From: UBA927 sp964367095 | Lineage (GTDB): Bacteria; Patescibacteriota; Microgenomatia; UBA10105; UBA927 | Length of the DNA: 23,056 nucleotides | Direction: 5' to 3' | Assembly (NCBI GenBank): GCA_964367095.1 | Contig: CAYIXE010000012.1 | Span: forward strand, 1-23,056 | In this document: positions 1 to 6,914 of the stretch, piece after piece | Position numbering within the stretch: the stretch's first letter is position 1 | Layout of the letters: each line of letters begins with the position of its first letter | Notes under the pieces: generated by a model | What the model saw: only the letters and a program-made list of their open reading frames with translations | What the model was told of the DNA's origin: nothing | The model's database searches: none | Translations under genes and position numbers: made by a program

Positions 1-13
1 GTTCAATTATTTA

Positions 14-224
14 CTAAAAAGACAGGGAAAACCAACACGAAACGTCACTTAACTCAGCAGTGTTGTATACTTGCTCCCATGTCCGACTTGTCGGGGCGGC
101 GCGCAGCGCCGCCCATGGTTCGCGCGCGTCACCGCGCGCTATCCGATGAGAGAACGTGAGGCAGGCCGAAGATAGAACACAAGCCACACCTTTTTTGAAC
201 ACAGAAGACACCCCGTGCGAACAC
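14..224 (-). pseudogene. Degraded 3' end of a second serine recombinase gene, inverted
   Basis: Read on the minus strand, this stretch is homologous to the 3' end of the intact recombinase gene at 427-2049. The last 71 bases before position 83 are identical (the inverted repeat). Before that, recognisable blocks continue with small indels: TCGCACGGGGTG, then CAAAAAAGGTGT, then ATCTTCGGC, each in the same order as in the intact gene. A net two-base deletion after ATCTTCGGC changes the frame, so upstream coding is lost. In the repeat the frame matches the intact protein (SHRIARGDAREPWAAL). After it comes a different tail, TWEQVYNTAELSD and so on, ending at a stop at 14-16. No catalytic domain remains, so it is a remnant. 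This is read directly by hand alignment; the exact left limit of homology (about 212-224) is uncertain. Confidence 0.7.
83..153 (-). repeat. 71-base perfect inverted repeat, left copy
   Basis: The reverse complement of this segment is identical to 1850-1920. It contains three hairpins in a row: CCGAC-TT-GTCGG, then GGGCGGCGC-GCA-GCGCCGCCC, then GCGCGCG-TCAC-CGCGCGC. The identity stops abruptly on both sides, although weaker recombinase homology continues towards 220. It is much richer in GC than the housekeeping genes in this window. Confidence 0.95.
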
Positions 225-305
225 ACAGAAAAAATATCCCGCAAGAGCGGGTTGCCCAAACGCGATAAAAGCATGGGTGCTGTGGTTTGACCCTGTTTGT
301 ATCTC

Positions 306-333
306 TTGAAAATCCTGTTAGTAGCGATATAGT
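306..333 (+). promoter_or_regulatory. Candidate promoter of the serine recombinase
   Basis: TTGAAA (306-311), a 16-base spacer and TATAGT (328-333) form a good sigma-70-type promoter. Transcription would start near 340, at the beginning of the hairpin at 338-407, leaving a leader of roughly 85 bases before the ATG at 427. Assigned by eye. Confidence 0.5.
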
Positions 334-337
334 GAAT

Positions 338-407
338 GTGGACGCAAACTTTTCCTTACGGCTTTTTAGTGGCCGTCTTGGGCAGATCCGTAAGGGTTTG
401 CGTCCAC
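338..407 (+). promoter_or_regulatory. Large hairpin in the recombinase leader
   Basis: The left arm GTGGACGCAAAC (338-349) pairs perfectly with GTTTGCGTCCAC (396-407). After a four-base TTTT bulge, CCTTACGG (354-361) pairs with CCGTAAGG (388-395). The loop is 26 bases. The structure ends 19 bases before the start codon and no T-run follows. It could control translation of the recombinase, bind the recombinase as an operator or crossover site, or be a mobile palindrome. The pairing is seen directly; the function is inferred. Confidence 0.7.
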
Positions 408-426
408 CAGGGCGGCCATTATTGAT

Positions 427-2049
427 ATGAATAACGTAGTCAATCTCTCGCACCCATTCTTTCTGTATGCGCGCAAGTCCACGGATGTGGAGGATATGCA
501 GGTGCAATCTATTGAATCTCAACTTACAGAACTCCGAGAGTATGCCGCTCGCGAGAACATATCGATAGTGGAGGAATTGGTGGAAAAACAGTCTGCGAAG
601 ATTCCGGGACGTCCCATATTTAACGATATGATCACCCGTATTGAAAAAGGCGAAGCGAGCGGCATAGTCAGTTGGCACCCGGATCGACTTGCGCGCAACA
701 GCGTGGACGGCGGACGACTTATTTATCTTGTAGACACGGGAAAAATCAAGTCTCTCAAGTTCCCTCAATTCTGGTTTGAGTCCACGCCGCAAGGCAAGTT
801 TATGTTGACAATCGCATTTGGGCAATCAAAGTATTTCGTGGACTCGCTGTCGGAAAATACGAAACGCGGTCTTCGCCAAAAAGTACGATTAGGGATTATG
901 CCGGGTGTCGCACCGGCTGGATATCTCAACGATCCGCGCACCAAAACCATCGTCATTGATCGCAGGAAAGCGCCTGTTGTTAAAGAAGCTTTCGAAATGT
1001 TTGCCACCGGCACCTTTCGGATCATGGATATTGCCGACTTTTTGGCGAAGCATGGGATACTCAGCCGAAACGGCAGAGTGTGGAAACAACACCGCGTTTC
1101 GTACCTTATTCTCACCAATCCTTTTTACTACGGTCACTTTCGGTATGGTGGCGAGATCCACGAAGGAATCCACGATCCACTCATTACAAAGAAACTGTTT
1201 GACGAGGTACAAGAGGCATGGAAGAAACGAAGTACCCGGTGGCACGAAGAGAGGCCGGTCAAGCCATACTTGGGACTTTTTCGGTGTGGTGTGTGCGGTA
1301 TGCGCATTACGGCTGAAATGAAAACAAAGTTCTACAAAGGCACCAACCGCACCGCCACCTATCTCTACTACCGCTGTACGAAAAAGTCCAAGATCATGAA
1401 GTGTCATGATCAATTCATTCGTCAGGAAGAGCTTGACCGACAACTCTCAACCATGCTGCAAACAGTTTCTTTGCCCAAGGAGTGGGCAGCAAAGATGCTA
1501 GACAAATTAAAAGTTGACGGAGCAGATGCTGCCCACTCCTCTCTTTCGTTTGTCGCAGAGAAACAGGCGTTCATCCGTACCATCACAGAGAAACTCCAGC
1601 GCCTGTTGGATACCTACCTCGATCAAGATATTGACCGTGATGACTACCGTACCCGCAAGGCAAACCTGCTCTCCGAGAAGAAGACGCTGGAGGAGTCTGT
1701 TGCTCATCTGCGACAAACGAATACTGCGTGGCTCGAACCTATGAGGAATTGGATACAAGAAGCGTCACAGGTAGATGAAATCGCACGGGGTGGGGATCAA
1801 AACGCAAAAAAGGTGTTGGCTCAAAACATCTTCGGCTCGAACCTCACACTCTCTCATCGGATAGCGCGCGGTGACGCGCGCGAACCATGGGCGGCGCTGC
1901 GCGCCGCCCCGACAAGTCGGCAAATGGAGCGGATGAAGGGAATCGAACCCTCGTCTCAACCTTGGGAAGGTCGCATTCTACCATTGAACCACACCCGCAA
2001 CTTATGCCACAACAATATATCTCATATTACCATGAGATTATTGGTCTGA
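427..2049 (+). CDS. Large serine recombinase (site-specific integrase/resolvase family)
   Basis: This enzyme cuts and rejoins DNA at specific sites through a covalent serine-DNA link. The N-terminal resolvase domain (about residues 11-155) carries the nucleophile S18 in YARKS, plus the HPDRLAR block. A recombinase DNA-binding domain follows (about 165-275). Next comes a zinc ribbon with C287-x2-C290 and C317/C326, then a charged coiled-coil-like region (about 370-440). The length of 540 residues fits large serine integrases. The last roughly 65 residues are encoded by the 71-base inverted repeat and then by the antisense strand of tRNA-Gly (the KGIEPSSQPWEGRILPLNH stretch), so the natural C-terminus probably lay near PWAALRAAPTSR and the tail is read-through. 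A weak ribosome site precedes the ATG, and the gene sits behind a predicted promoter and hairpin. It appears more GC-rich than its neighbours, which suggests acquisition. Target sites are unknown. Confidence 0.93.
   Translation: MNNVVNLSHPFFLYARKSTDVEDMQVQSIESQLTELREYAARENISIVEELVEKQSAKIPGRPIFNDMITRIEKGEASGIVSWHPDRLARNSVDGGRLIYLVDTGKIKSLKFPQFWFESTPQGKFMLTIAFGQSKYFVDSLSENTKRGLRQKVRLGIMPGVAPAGYLNDPRTKTIVIDRRKAPVVKEAFEMFATGTFRIMDIADFLAKHGILSRNGRVWKQHRVSYLILTNPFYYGHFRYGGEIHEGIHDPLITKKLFDEVQEAWKKRSTRWHEERPVKPYLGLFRCGVCGMRITAEMKTKFYKGTNRTATYLYYRCTKKSKIMKCHDQFIRQEELDRQLSTMLQTVSLPKEWAAKMLDKLKVDGADAAHSSLSFVAEKQAFIRTITEKLQRLLDTYLDQDIDRDDYRTRKANLLSEKKTLEESVAHLRQTNTAWLEPMRNWIQEASQVDEIARGGDQNAKKVLAQNIFGSNLTLSHRIARGDAREPWAALRAAPTSRQMERMKGIEPSSQPWEGRILPLNHTRNLCHNNISHITMRLLV
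1850..1920 (+). repeat. 71-base perfect inverted repeat, right copy
   Basis: Identical to the reverse complement of 83-153. It forms in-frame codons of the recombinase (SHRIARGDAREPWAALRAAPTSR) and ends four bases before the CCA end of tRNA-Gly. Together the two copies bracket about 1.7 kb holding the recombinase and its promoter, a geometry that would allow inversion of the whole segment. Confidence 0.95.
1925..1998 (-). tRNA. tRNA-Gly (anticodon CCC)
   Basis: On the minus strand the sequence folds as a full cloverleaf. The acceptor stem GCGGGTG pairs with CATCCGC. The anticodon stem CGACC/GGTTG encloses the loop TTCCCAA, giving anticodon CCC. The T arm is GAGGG-TTCGATT-CCCTT. The discriminator is T, usual for bacterial tRNA-Gly, and CCA is encoded. 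It lies antisense inside the annotated 3' end of the recombinase frame, which strongly suggests that the recombinase reading frame beyond the repeat is not natural. It may be transcribed with the LysM gene upstream; no convincing promoter of its own was seen. Confidence 0.95.
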
Positions 2050-2072
2050 CTATCAGTTCCTTTCAAAAAAGC

Positions 2073-2621
2073 TTATGGCAATTGCAGTACGTTTCCGGCA
2101 TGGATGACGTTGGCATCGTCAAGCTTATTAAGGCTCGCGATTTCGGTCCATCTGTACCCAGTTCCGTACGTCTTTACTGAAATACTCCAGAGTGTGTCGC
2201 CTTTGGCTACTGTGTATTTATTGTTTTCCGGCTTTTTGACTTCGATCGCTGATGATGATGTCTGGCCTACTGGCATACGCTTTTCGACTTTTGGAATAGT
2301 AAGCGTTTGTCCGACTTCTAGAGCGTCAGCATTGGAAAGTTTATTGACCTCTGCGATATCCACCCAGTTGTACCCGCTTTGAAAATACGTATCAGAAATT
2401 TTCCACAATGACTCACCTTCTACGACAGTATGAGTCGTAGGGAGTGATGATTGCTCTTTTTTCACTTCTTCTTGTTTTTTGACTTCAGAAGCTGTTTGAA
2501 CACCCTTGTTTTTGACGTAATTAACCACAAGTATTGTGGTGACTACGACGACAGCGATGCCTAAAAATAGGGAGACCATACTATCTGAATTTTTGAGATA
2601 TTTTTTGATTTGTTCGTTCAT
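2073..2621 (-). CDS. Membrane-anchored protein with two LysM domains
   Basis: A 182-residue protein with one hydrophobic segment at about residues 17-36 (SLFLGIAVVVVTTILVV), probably an uncleaved N-terminal anchor. A charged K/E-rich linker follows, then two LysM repeats at about 64-110 and 135-182. Both carry the typical start (HTVVEGESLWKIS and KYTVAKGDTLWSIS). LysM binds N-acetylglucosamine in peptidoglycan, so the protein probably ties the membrane to the wall or serves as a wall-binding scaffold. No catalytic domain is present. The start is well set: AAGGAGG lies just before the ATG and a promoter is found about 55 bases further upstream. The second LysM ends at the stop codon, as is common in this family. 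The specific role is unknown. Confidence 0.9.
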   Translation of the reverse strand: MNEQIKKYLKNSDSMVSLFLGIAVVVVTTILVVNYVKNKGVQTASEVKKQEEVKKEQSSLPTTHTVVEGESLWKISDTYFQSGYNWVDIAEVNKLSNADALEVGQTLTIPKVEKRMPVGQTSSSAIEVKKPENNKYTVAKGDTLWSISVKTYGTGYRWTEIASLNKLDDANVIHAGNVLQLP

Positions 2622-2681
2622 GTTCCTCCTTTCTAGGCAGAAGTAGAGTTTGGGGGGCAGAGCTCTGTTCTTATTATCCGC

Positions 2682-2710
2682 ATATTATCATTCGGTTCAC
2701 TCATATGCAA
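2682..2710 (-). promoter_or_regulatory. Candidate promoter of the LysM gene
   Basis: On the minus strand TTGCAT (2705-2710), a 17-base spacer and TAATAT (2682-2687). The transcript would start near 2675 and carry a leader of about 55 bases ending in AAGGAGG, so this gene uses a conventional ribosome site, unlike several others here. Confidence 0.5.
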
Positions 2711-2795
2711 CGCTTTGCGGGGCATTGTGCATAGGTTTACTATTCGTAGCGTAGGGGAAACCAACGTCTCTCCTTCGCGAGTTCTTCGGGCCGTG

Positions 2796-2829
2796 CCCGC
2801 CGTAGCTCGCTTTGGCGAGCGAAGGCGGG
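2796..2829 (-). repeat. GC-rich palindrome abutting the 3' end of tRNA-Asp
   Basis: The outer arms CCCGCC (2796-2801) and GGCGGG (2824-2829) enclose inner arms GCTCGC (2805-2810) and GCGAGC (2815-2820) around a four-base loop. On the minus strand its first bases are the last bases of the tRNA acceptor strand. No T-run follows, so it is not a classic terminator. It resembles the CCCGCC/GGCGGG element at 17541 and may belong to a dispersed palindrome family. Confidence 0.75.
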
Positions 2830-2900
2830 ACCGAGCGGACTCGAACCGCCGACCTCCTCCTTGACAGGGAGGCGCTCTAACCAGGCTGAGCTACGATCCC
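2826..2900 (-). tRNA. tRNA-Asp (anticodon GTC)
   Basis: On the minus strand the acceptor stem GGGATCG pairs with CGGTCCC, with discriminator G as expected for tRNA-Asp. The D arm is GCTC...GAGC. The anticodon stem CCTCC/GGAGG encloses CTGTCAA, giving anticodon GTC. The T arm is GGCGG-TTCGAGT-CCGCT. The CCA end is not encoded, unlike tRNA-Gly nearby. A strong promoter lies just upstream at 2916-2944. Confidence 0.96.
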
Positions 2901-2915
2901 ATGTGAACAATGTTG

Positions 2916-2944
2916 ATTATAAAATATAATTGAGCTCATAACAA
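2916..2944 (-). promoter_or_regulatory. Promoter of tRNA-Asp
   Basis: On the minus strand TTGTTA (2939-2944), a 17-base spacer and a perfect TATAAT (2916-2921), about 15 bases before the tRNA 5' end. The position and quality make this one of the clearest promoters in the window. It overlaps the presumed -35 region of the divergent polX promoter. Confidence 0.7.
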
Positions 2945-2967
2945 TGGTGTGTTAGCATAAATGTAAT
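2938..2967 (+). promoter_or_regulatory. Candidate leaderless promoter of polX
   Basis: TGTAAT (2962-2967) lies six bases before the ATG at 2974, with a weak ATAACA (2938-2943) 18 bases upstream. If real, transcription starts at or next to the ATG. No Shine-Dalgarno is present. The -35 shares bases with that of tRNA-Asp, so the two divergent promoters would compete. Confidence 0.4.
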
Positions 2968-2973
2968 TACACT

Positions 2974-4761
2974 ATGACAAATCAAGAACTAGCACTGCTT
3001 CTCAGGAAAGTATCTGCAGCATACCAGATATTGGGAGAAAATAGATTTCGTATCATAGCCTATGACAAGGCGGCAGATAGTATCGAGCATCTTACCACGG
3101 ATATTAAAGACTATTGGATTGCCGGAACACTGGGTGAGATAGCAGGAGTTGGCAAGACCATCGCTGAGCATATAGATGAAATTTTAAAAACTGGGAAAAA
3201 TAAACATTGGGAGTCTGTCTTTGCAAAAATCCCAGAGGCAGTATTCCCATTATTATTAATTCCCGGCATAGGACCCAAAAAAGCGTATGCGTTGATCACG
3301 ATTCTTAGGTTACAAAATGAGAAATCAGCAGTTATCGATCTTGAAAAGGCAGCCAAAGCGGGAAAGATTGAAGCTCTTGATGGATTTGGTAAACGATCGC
3401 AAGATGTCATTCTTGAAGCCATAAACGCGTTTAAGAAGGGTCAGATTAAGGAAAACCGTATGCCGTTGCCATACGCAGACGTTGTGGCGACAGAAGTCAT
3501 CAACTATGTATCCAGAGGTGGCGGGTGCGACAAGATCGATGTACTCGGAAGTCTTCGGCGTAAAGTGGCAACCATTGGTGATATCGATATAGCTGTAGCG
3601 ACGAATGTTACAGATAAGGTTATTGACCGATTTATTTCATTTCCTCATCAAAAACTCATTGAAAAGGGTCCAAGCGGGGCGACACTTCTTCTTGCCAACG
3701 GAAAACAAGTCGATATGCGCGTGCAGACGCCAAATGCGTACGGCGCTATGATCCAGTACTTTACAGGCTCTAAACAACACAACATTGCACTTCGGGAGTA
3801 TGCGTTGACAAAGGGCTTGTCACTTTCAGAACATGGTATTAAAGACCTAAAGACCGGTAAAGTTCGTGTTTTTGCGACTGAAGAACAGTTTTATCACCAT
3901 CTTGGAATAGACTACGTAGAACCTGAATTACGTGAGGGTCGCGATGAAATTACTATGGCTAAAGAGCATTCGTTGCCAACACTTATTGAAAGCGGGCAAA
4001 TACTTGGAGATCTTCATATCCATAGCAGTTATGACCTACATTCATCGCATGACGTGGGAGTAAGTAGTATGAAGGAGATTTTAGAAACTGCTGATGCATT
4101 GGGCTATGAGTACGTCGGATTTTCTGATCATAATCCGTCTGTATCAAATCTTTCGGGTAGTGAAATTACCCAGATTATGAAAAAGCGAAAAAAGTATTAT
4201 GAACAACAATACTACTCGTATACTACAGGTGTTCGTAAGGGCAAAAAAGCTACGTCATTGTTTGTTATGTGTGAAGTGGACATAAAACCAGATGGTTCTT
4301 TAGCATTACCAGAAGACGCGTTTGAGTTTGTCGATGCAGTTATAGTATCGCTTCATTCTGTCTTTACTCAACCCCGTAAACAAGTGACAGATAGAATTAT
4401 CAAAGCACTGACAAGTAATTCGAAGGTGCGGATATTCGGACATCCGACTGGAAGATTATTAGGAAGTCGAGAAGGAGTGGATGCGGATTGGAAAGAGGTG
4501 TTTGCTGTCGTGAAGGAAAAAAATATTGCATTGGAAATAAATTCTTTTCCTGAACGCTTGGATTTGCCTGATGGGTTAGTGGCAGTTGCCAAGAAAATGA
4601 GGGTGAAGTTTTGTATAAATACTGATGCGCATAATAAAGAGCATATGAATCTGATGCGCTATGGCGTGTCCGTCGCTCGGCGCGGCGGATTAGGTGAAGA
4701 AGATGTGGTGAATACATACCCCTATGCAAAATTTGTACAATGGTTGTACAATAAGAAATAG
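2974..4761 (+). CDS. polX: DNA polymerase X family protein with PHP domain
   Basis: A repair-type DNA polymerase that fills short gaps; bacterial PolX also has 3'-5' exonuclease or AP-endonuclease activity through its PHP domain. In order: an N-terminal helix-hairpin-helix domain (about 1-80), a second helix-hairpin-helix (LLIPGIGPKKA, 94-104), and the palm with GSLRRK (192-197). The metal-binding aspartates are D203 and D205 (GDIDIAV), with a third at D247 (VDMRV). The PHP domain runs from about 343 to the end, with metal motifs DLHIHSSYD, FSDHN, EVDIKPDG, FGHPTGR and NTDAHN all present. At 595 residues it is full length, and both active sites look intact. The ATG start is chosen because a -10 box sits six bases upstream. 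It is the first gene of a plus-strand run with lemA and htpX. Confidence 0.95.
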   Translation: MTNQELALLLRKVSAAYQILGENRFRIIAYDKAADSIEHLTTDIKDYWIAGTLGEIAGVGKTIAEHIDEILKTGKNKHWESVFAKIPEAVFPLLLIPGIGPKKAYALITILRLQNEKSAVIDLEKAAKAGKIEALDGFGKRSQDVILEAINAFKKGQIKENRMPLPYADVVATEVINYVSRGGGCDKIDVLGSLRRKVATIGDIDIAVATNVTDKVIDRFISFPHQKLIEKGPSGATLLLANGKQVDMRVQTPNAYGAMIQYFTGSKQHNIALREYALTKGLSLSEHGIKDLKTGKVRVFATEEQFYHHLGIDYVEPELREGRDEITMAKEHSLPTLIESGQILGDLHIHSSYDLHSSHDVGVSSMKEILETADALGYEYVGFSDHNPSVSNLSGSEITQIMKKRKKYYEQQYYSYTTGVRKGKKATSLFVMCEVDIKPDGSLALPEDAFEFVDAVIVSLHSVFTQPRKQVTDRIIKALTSNSKVRIFGHPTGRLLGSREGVDADWKEVFAVVKEKNIALEINSFPERLDLPDGLVAVAKKMRVKFCINTDAHNKEHMNLMRYGVSVARRGGLGEEDVVNTYPYAKFVQWLYNKK

Positions 4762-4788
4762 AAAAACATTTATTATGAGGAGGAAGAT

Positions 4789-5343
4789 ATGAATCCAATA
4801 TATCTAGCAGGTGGCGCAGTAGCATTATTTGTAGTATATGTGTGGTCTCTGTATAACGGTTTAATTCGAGAATCGACGGATATCGATGAAGCATGGGGAC
4901 AAATTCAGGTGCAGTTAAAACGAAGAGCTGATCTCATCCCAAATTTGGTGGAGTCGGTGAAAGGGTATGCAAAGCATGAAAAAGGTGTATTTACGGAGGT
5001 GACCAAAGCAAGAACCGCGGTGATGAATGCAGAGACGCCAGCTGCAGCTGCAAAAGCTGATAATATGCTGACCGGTGCTTTGAAGAGCTTGTTTGCGGTG
5101 GCAGAGGCGTATCCTAAATTGGAAGCGAATCAAAATTTCATGCAGCTTCAAAAAGAACTCTCTGATACAGAAGACAAGGTGGCGTATTCAAGACAGTATT
5201 ACAATGCACAGCTTTTGGAGTACAATTTGAAGGTAAAAACCTTCCCAAACAATATGTTTGTCGGGATGTTTGGATTCACGTCCCGCGAGTTTTTTAAAGC
5301 AGGAGAGAATGAGCAAAATAAAGTAGATGTGAAGTTTTCTTAA
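4789..5343 (+). CDS. lemA: LemA family membrane protein
   Basis: A 184-residue protein with one N-terminal membrane segment (about 4-22) and the LemA core: the WGQIQVQLKRRADLIPNLV block (about 36-54), a long helical part, and the conserved YNAQLLEYNLKVKTFPNNM region (about 142-160). LemA proteins form helical bundles outside the membrane; their molecular function is not settled, though they often pair with HtpX-type proteases. Here the stop codon is followed directly by the htpX ATG, so the two are translated together. A strong GAGGAGG precedes the start. The 27-base gap after polX suggests cotranscription, although a promoter within the polX end cannot be excluded. Confidence 0.93.
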   Translation: MNPIYLAGGAVALFVVYVWSLYNGLIRESTDIDEAWGQIQVQLKRRADLIPNLVESVKGYAKHEKGVFTEVTKARTAVMNAETPAAAAKADNMLTGALKSLFAVAEAYPKLEANQNFMQLQKELSDTEDKVAYSRQYYNAQLLEYNLKVKTFPNNMFVGMFGFTSREFFKAGENEQNKVDVKFS

Positions 5344-6240
5344 ATGACCATTTCTTCTCAAATTCGTTCAAATATAGCGAAAACATATTTGTTGATGTCG
5401 GTTTTTATCGGCCTTGTGATTGCTATTGGCTATGTATTGGGGTATGCATTAGGGTACGGATCGGATTTTGTGTGGATAGCAACCCTTTTTGCTGTTATTT
5501 CTTCTTTTTCAAGCTACTGGTGGGGAGATAAGCTGGTTCTTGCTATGTCCGGAGCAAGACCGGCCGACAGAAAAAAAGATTTTGATTTTTTTACGGTGGC
5601 CGAAAATCTTTCCATTGCAGCTGGAATGCCAAAACCAAAGCTCTATATTATTGAAGATACTGCTATGAACGCGTTTGCGACAGGCAGGGATCCTGAACAT
5701 GCAGTGGTGTGTGCAACGACGGGTCTTCTTACCAAACTTGAAAGGCGTGAATTAGAAGGTGTTATCGCTCACGAATTATCCCATGTCAAAAATTACGACA
5801 CGAGACTGTTGGCAGTCGTATCAGTGCTAGCTGGCACCGTCGTATTTTTATCAGATATGTTTATGCGGAATCTGTGGTGGGGAGGGAGAAGAAGTAGAGA
5901 TGATAATAATAATAGTGGTGGGATTATTTTAGTTATTGGTATAGTGTTGGCCATCCTTACCCCGATATTTGCAACCCTTATGCAAATGGCACTTTCGCGA
6001 AGACGGGAATTTCTCGCAGATGCATCAGGCGCTGATCTTACGCGCTATCCTGAAGGGTTAGCACGCGCACTGGCAAAATTAACAAATGACAAAGAAGTAT
6101 TGGAAGCAGCCACAAACGCGACGGCGCATCTTTATATCACCAATCCATTTAAAGGCAAATCATACAGTGCCTGGTTTTCAAATATGTTTAACACCCATCC
6201 TCCGATAGAAGAACGCATCAAACGACTTCGCGCCATGTAA
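5344..6240 (+). CDS. htpX: HtpX-like membrane zinc metalloprotease
   Basis: A membrane-bound M48 peptidase that degrades damaged or misfolded membrane proteins. The zinc site HELSH is at 143-147, and the third ligand is the glutamate in RRREFLADASGA (about 226). Hydrophobic segments lie at about 14-36, 40-57, 155-172 and 193-214, the four-helix layout of HtpX. The length of 298 residues is normal. The ATG follows the lemA stop with no gap (TAAATG), so it depends on translational coupling. A short Asn-rich run (DDNNNSGG) precedes the fourth helix. The pairing with LemA suggests a shared envelope quality-control role, which is inference. Confidence 0.95.
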   Translation: MTISSQIRSNIAKTYLLMSVFIGLVIAIGYVLGYALGYGSDFVWIATLFAVISSFSSYWWGDKLVLAMSGARPADRKKDFDFFTVAENLSIAAGMPKPKLYIIEDTAMNAFATGRDPEHAVVCATTGLLTKLERRELEGVIAHELSHVKNYDTRLLAVVSVLAGTVVFLSDMFMRNLWWGGRRSRDDNNNSGGIILVIGIVLAILTPIFATLMQMALSRRREFLADASGADLTRYPEGLARALAKLTNDKEVLEAATNATAHLYITNPFKGKSYSAWFSNMFNTHPPIEERIKRLRAM

Positions 6241-6251
6241 TTGACATGTGG

Positions 6252-6260
6252 TGATAGAAT
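6252..6260 (+). promoter_or_regulatory. Candidate extended -10 promoter of the NUDIX gene
   Basis: TG-A-TAGAAT (6252-6260) matches an extended -10 element and ends eight bases before the ATG at 6269. A TTGACA lies at 6241-6246, but its spacing of eight bases is wrong for this box. The expected transcript would be leaderless. Confidence 0.4.
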
Positions 6261-6268
6261 ACTCCCAA

Positions 6269-6913
6269 ATGAAAGCAGAGCAACTTGCTTTATCTGAATT
6301 ACGAATTCCCGAAGCTGGCCCAGTTGCAGTCGTGCTATTTCTTAAAGATGCAGAAACAAAAAATCCTAAAGTGCTTGTCGCCAAACGTCCAAATGGGCAA
6401 GTTACATTTCCTGGAGGTAAATTGAAGCCTAGAGAATATAAAAAAACTGCACGAGGAGCATTGAGAGAAATGAGAGAAGAAACTGGTATATCCATATACG
6501 ATGAGGAATCACTTATAGAATCACACTTAAGTCCCATGAGAGTTGCTGTAGATGGAGTAGAGAGAAACATACACTTCTTCTATGCGTTTAGTGATGAAGC
6601 TGCTCCCTCTGATAGACCCCGGCGTTTAGAGCCGACAAAAAATGGCCCATGGAAATATATCCCTATTCGACGATTGCCATACTTTGTAGCATCAGGACAG
6701 ATGCACAAGTTTGCGGTGAGTACTGATATGGATGTTATTGCAATGGAGGCACGTGAACTTGCTCTTGAGCCCAGACAGATGCGTAGAAATGCACTAACAT
6801 TTAAAGATCTAGCCAAAAGAGGTTTAATAGTTGCATACCCTCAAGAATATGGCTTTCTTGCATACATACACGACCGAGACGAAGCAAGATATGCTGCATC
6901 ACTTAGGCAATAA
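6269..6913 (+). CDS. NUDIX hydrolase
   Basis: NUDIX enzymes hydrolyse nucleoside diphosphates linked to another group, such as oxidised nucleotides, nucleotide sugars or dinucleoside polyphosphates. The NUDIX box spans about residues 50-74: GKLKPRE, then nine residues, then REMREETGI. The family consensus has seven residues between E and RE, so the first helix carries two extra residues; the catalytic REMREE glutamates are kept. The substrate cannot be told. About 90 residues beyond the usual fold (about 125-214) look helical and charged. The start is placed at ATG 6269 rather than the GTG at 6248, because an extended -10 box lies between them. It sits between htpX and murT, whose promoter overlaps its stop codon. 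Confidence 0.88.
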   Translation: MKAEQLALSELRIPEAGPVAVVLFLKDAETKNPKVLVAKRPNGQVTFPGGKLKPREYKKTARGALREMREETGISIYDEESLIESHLSPMRVAVDGVERNIHFFYAFSDEAAPSDRPRRLEPTKNGPWKYIPIRRLPYFVASGQMHKFAVSTDMDVIAMEARELALEPRQMRRNALTFKDLAKRGLIVAYPQEYGFLAYIHDRDEARYAASLRQ

Positions 6914-6914
6914 G

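Noticed and set aside
61..82. Duplicated tRNA-Gly 3' end as a left attachment site
   Set aside because: Only GCTCC plus scattered bases match the tRNA end beside the left repeat copy, which is not above chance.
83..153. CRISPR repeat
   Set aside because: Only two copies, inverted and 1.7 kb apart, with no regular spacers and no cas genes.
139..825. Long minus-strand open frame (228 residues) over the recombinase start
   Set aside because: It is antisense to the resolvase domain, has no recognisable motif, and its composition follows the codon structure of the plus-strand gene.
889..1443. 184-residue minus-strand open frame inside the recombinase
   Set aside because: Shadow frame antisense to the DNA-binding domain and zinc ribbon; no ribosome site or promoter.
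4400..4894. Minus-strand frame of 164 residues across the polX-lemA junction
   Set aside because: Antisense to two well supported genes, no motif, and it would need a promoter inside lemA.
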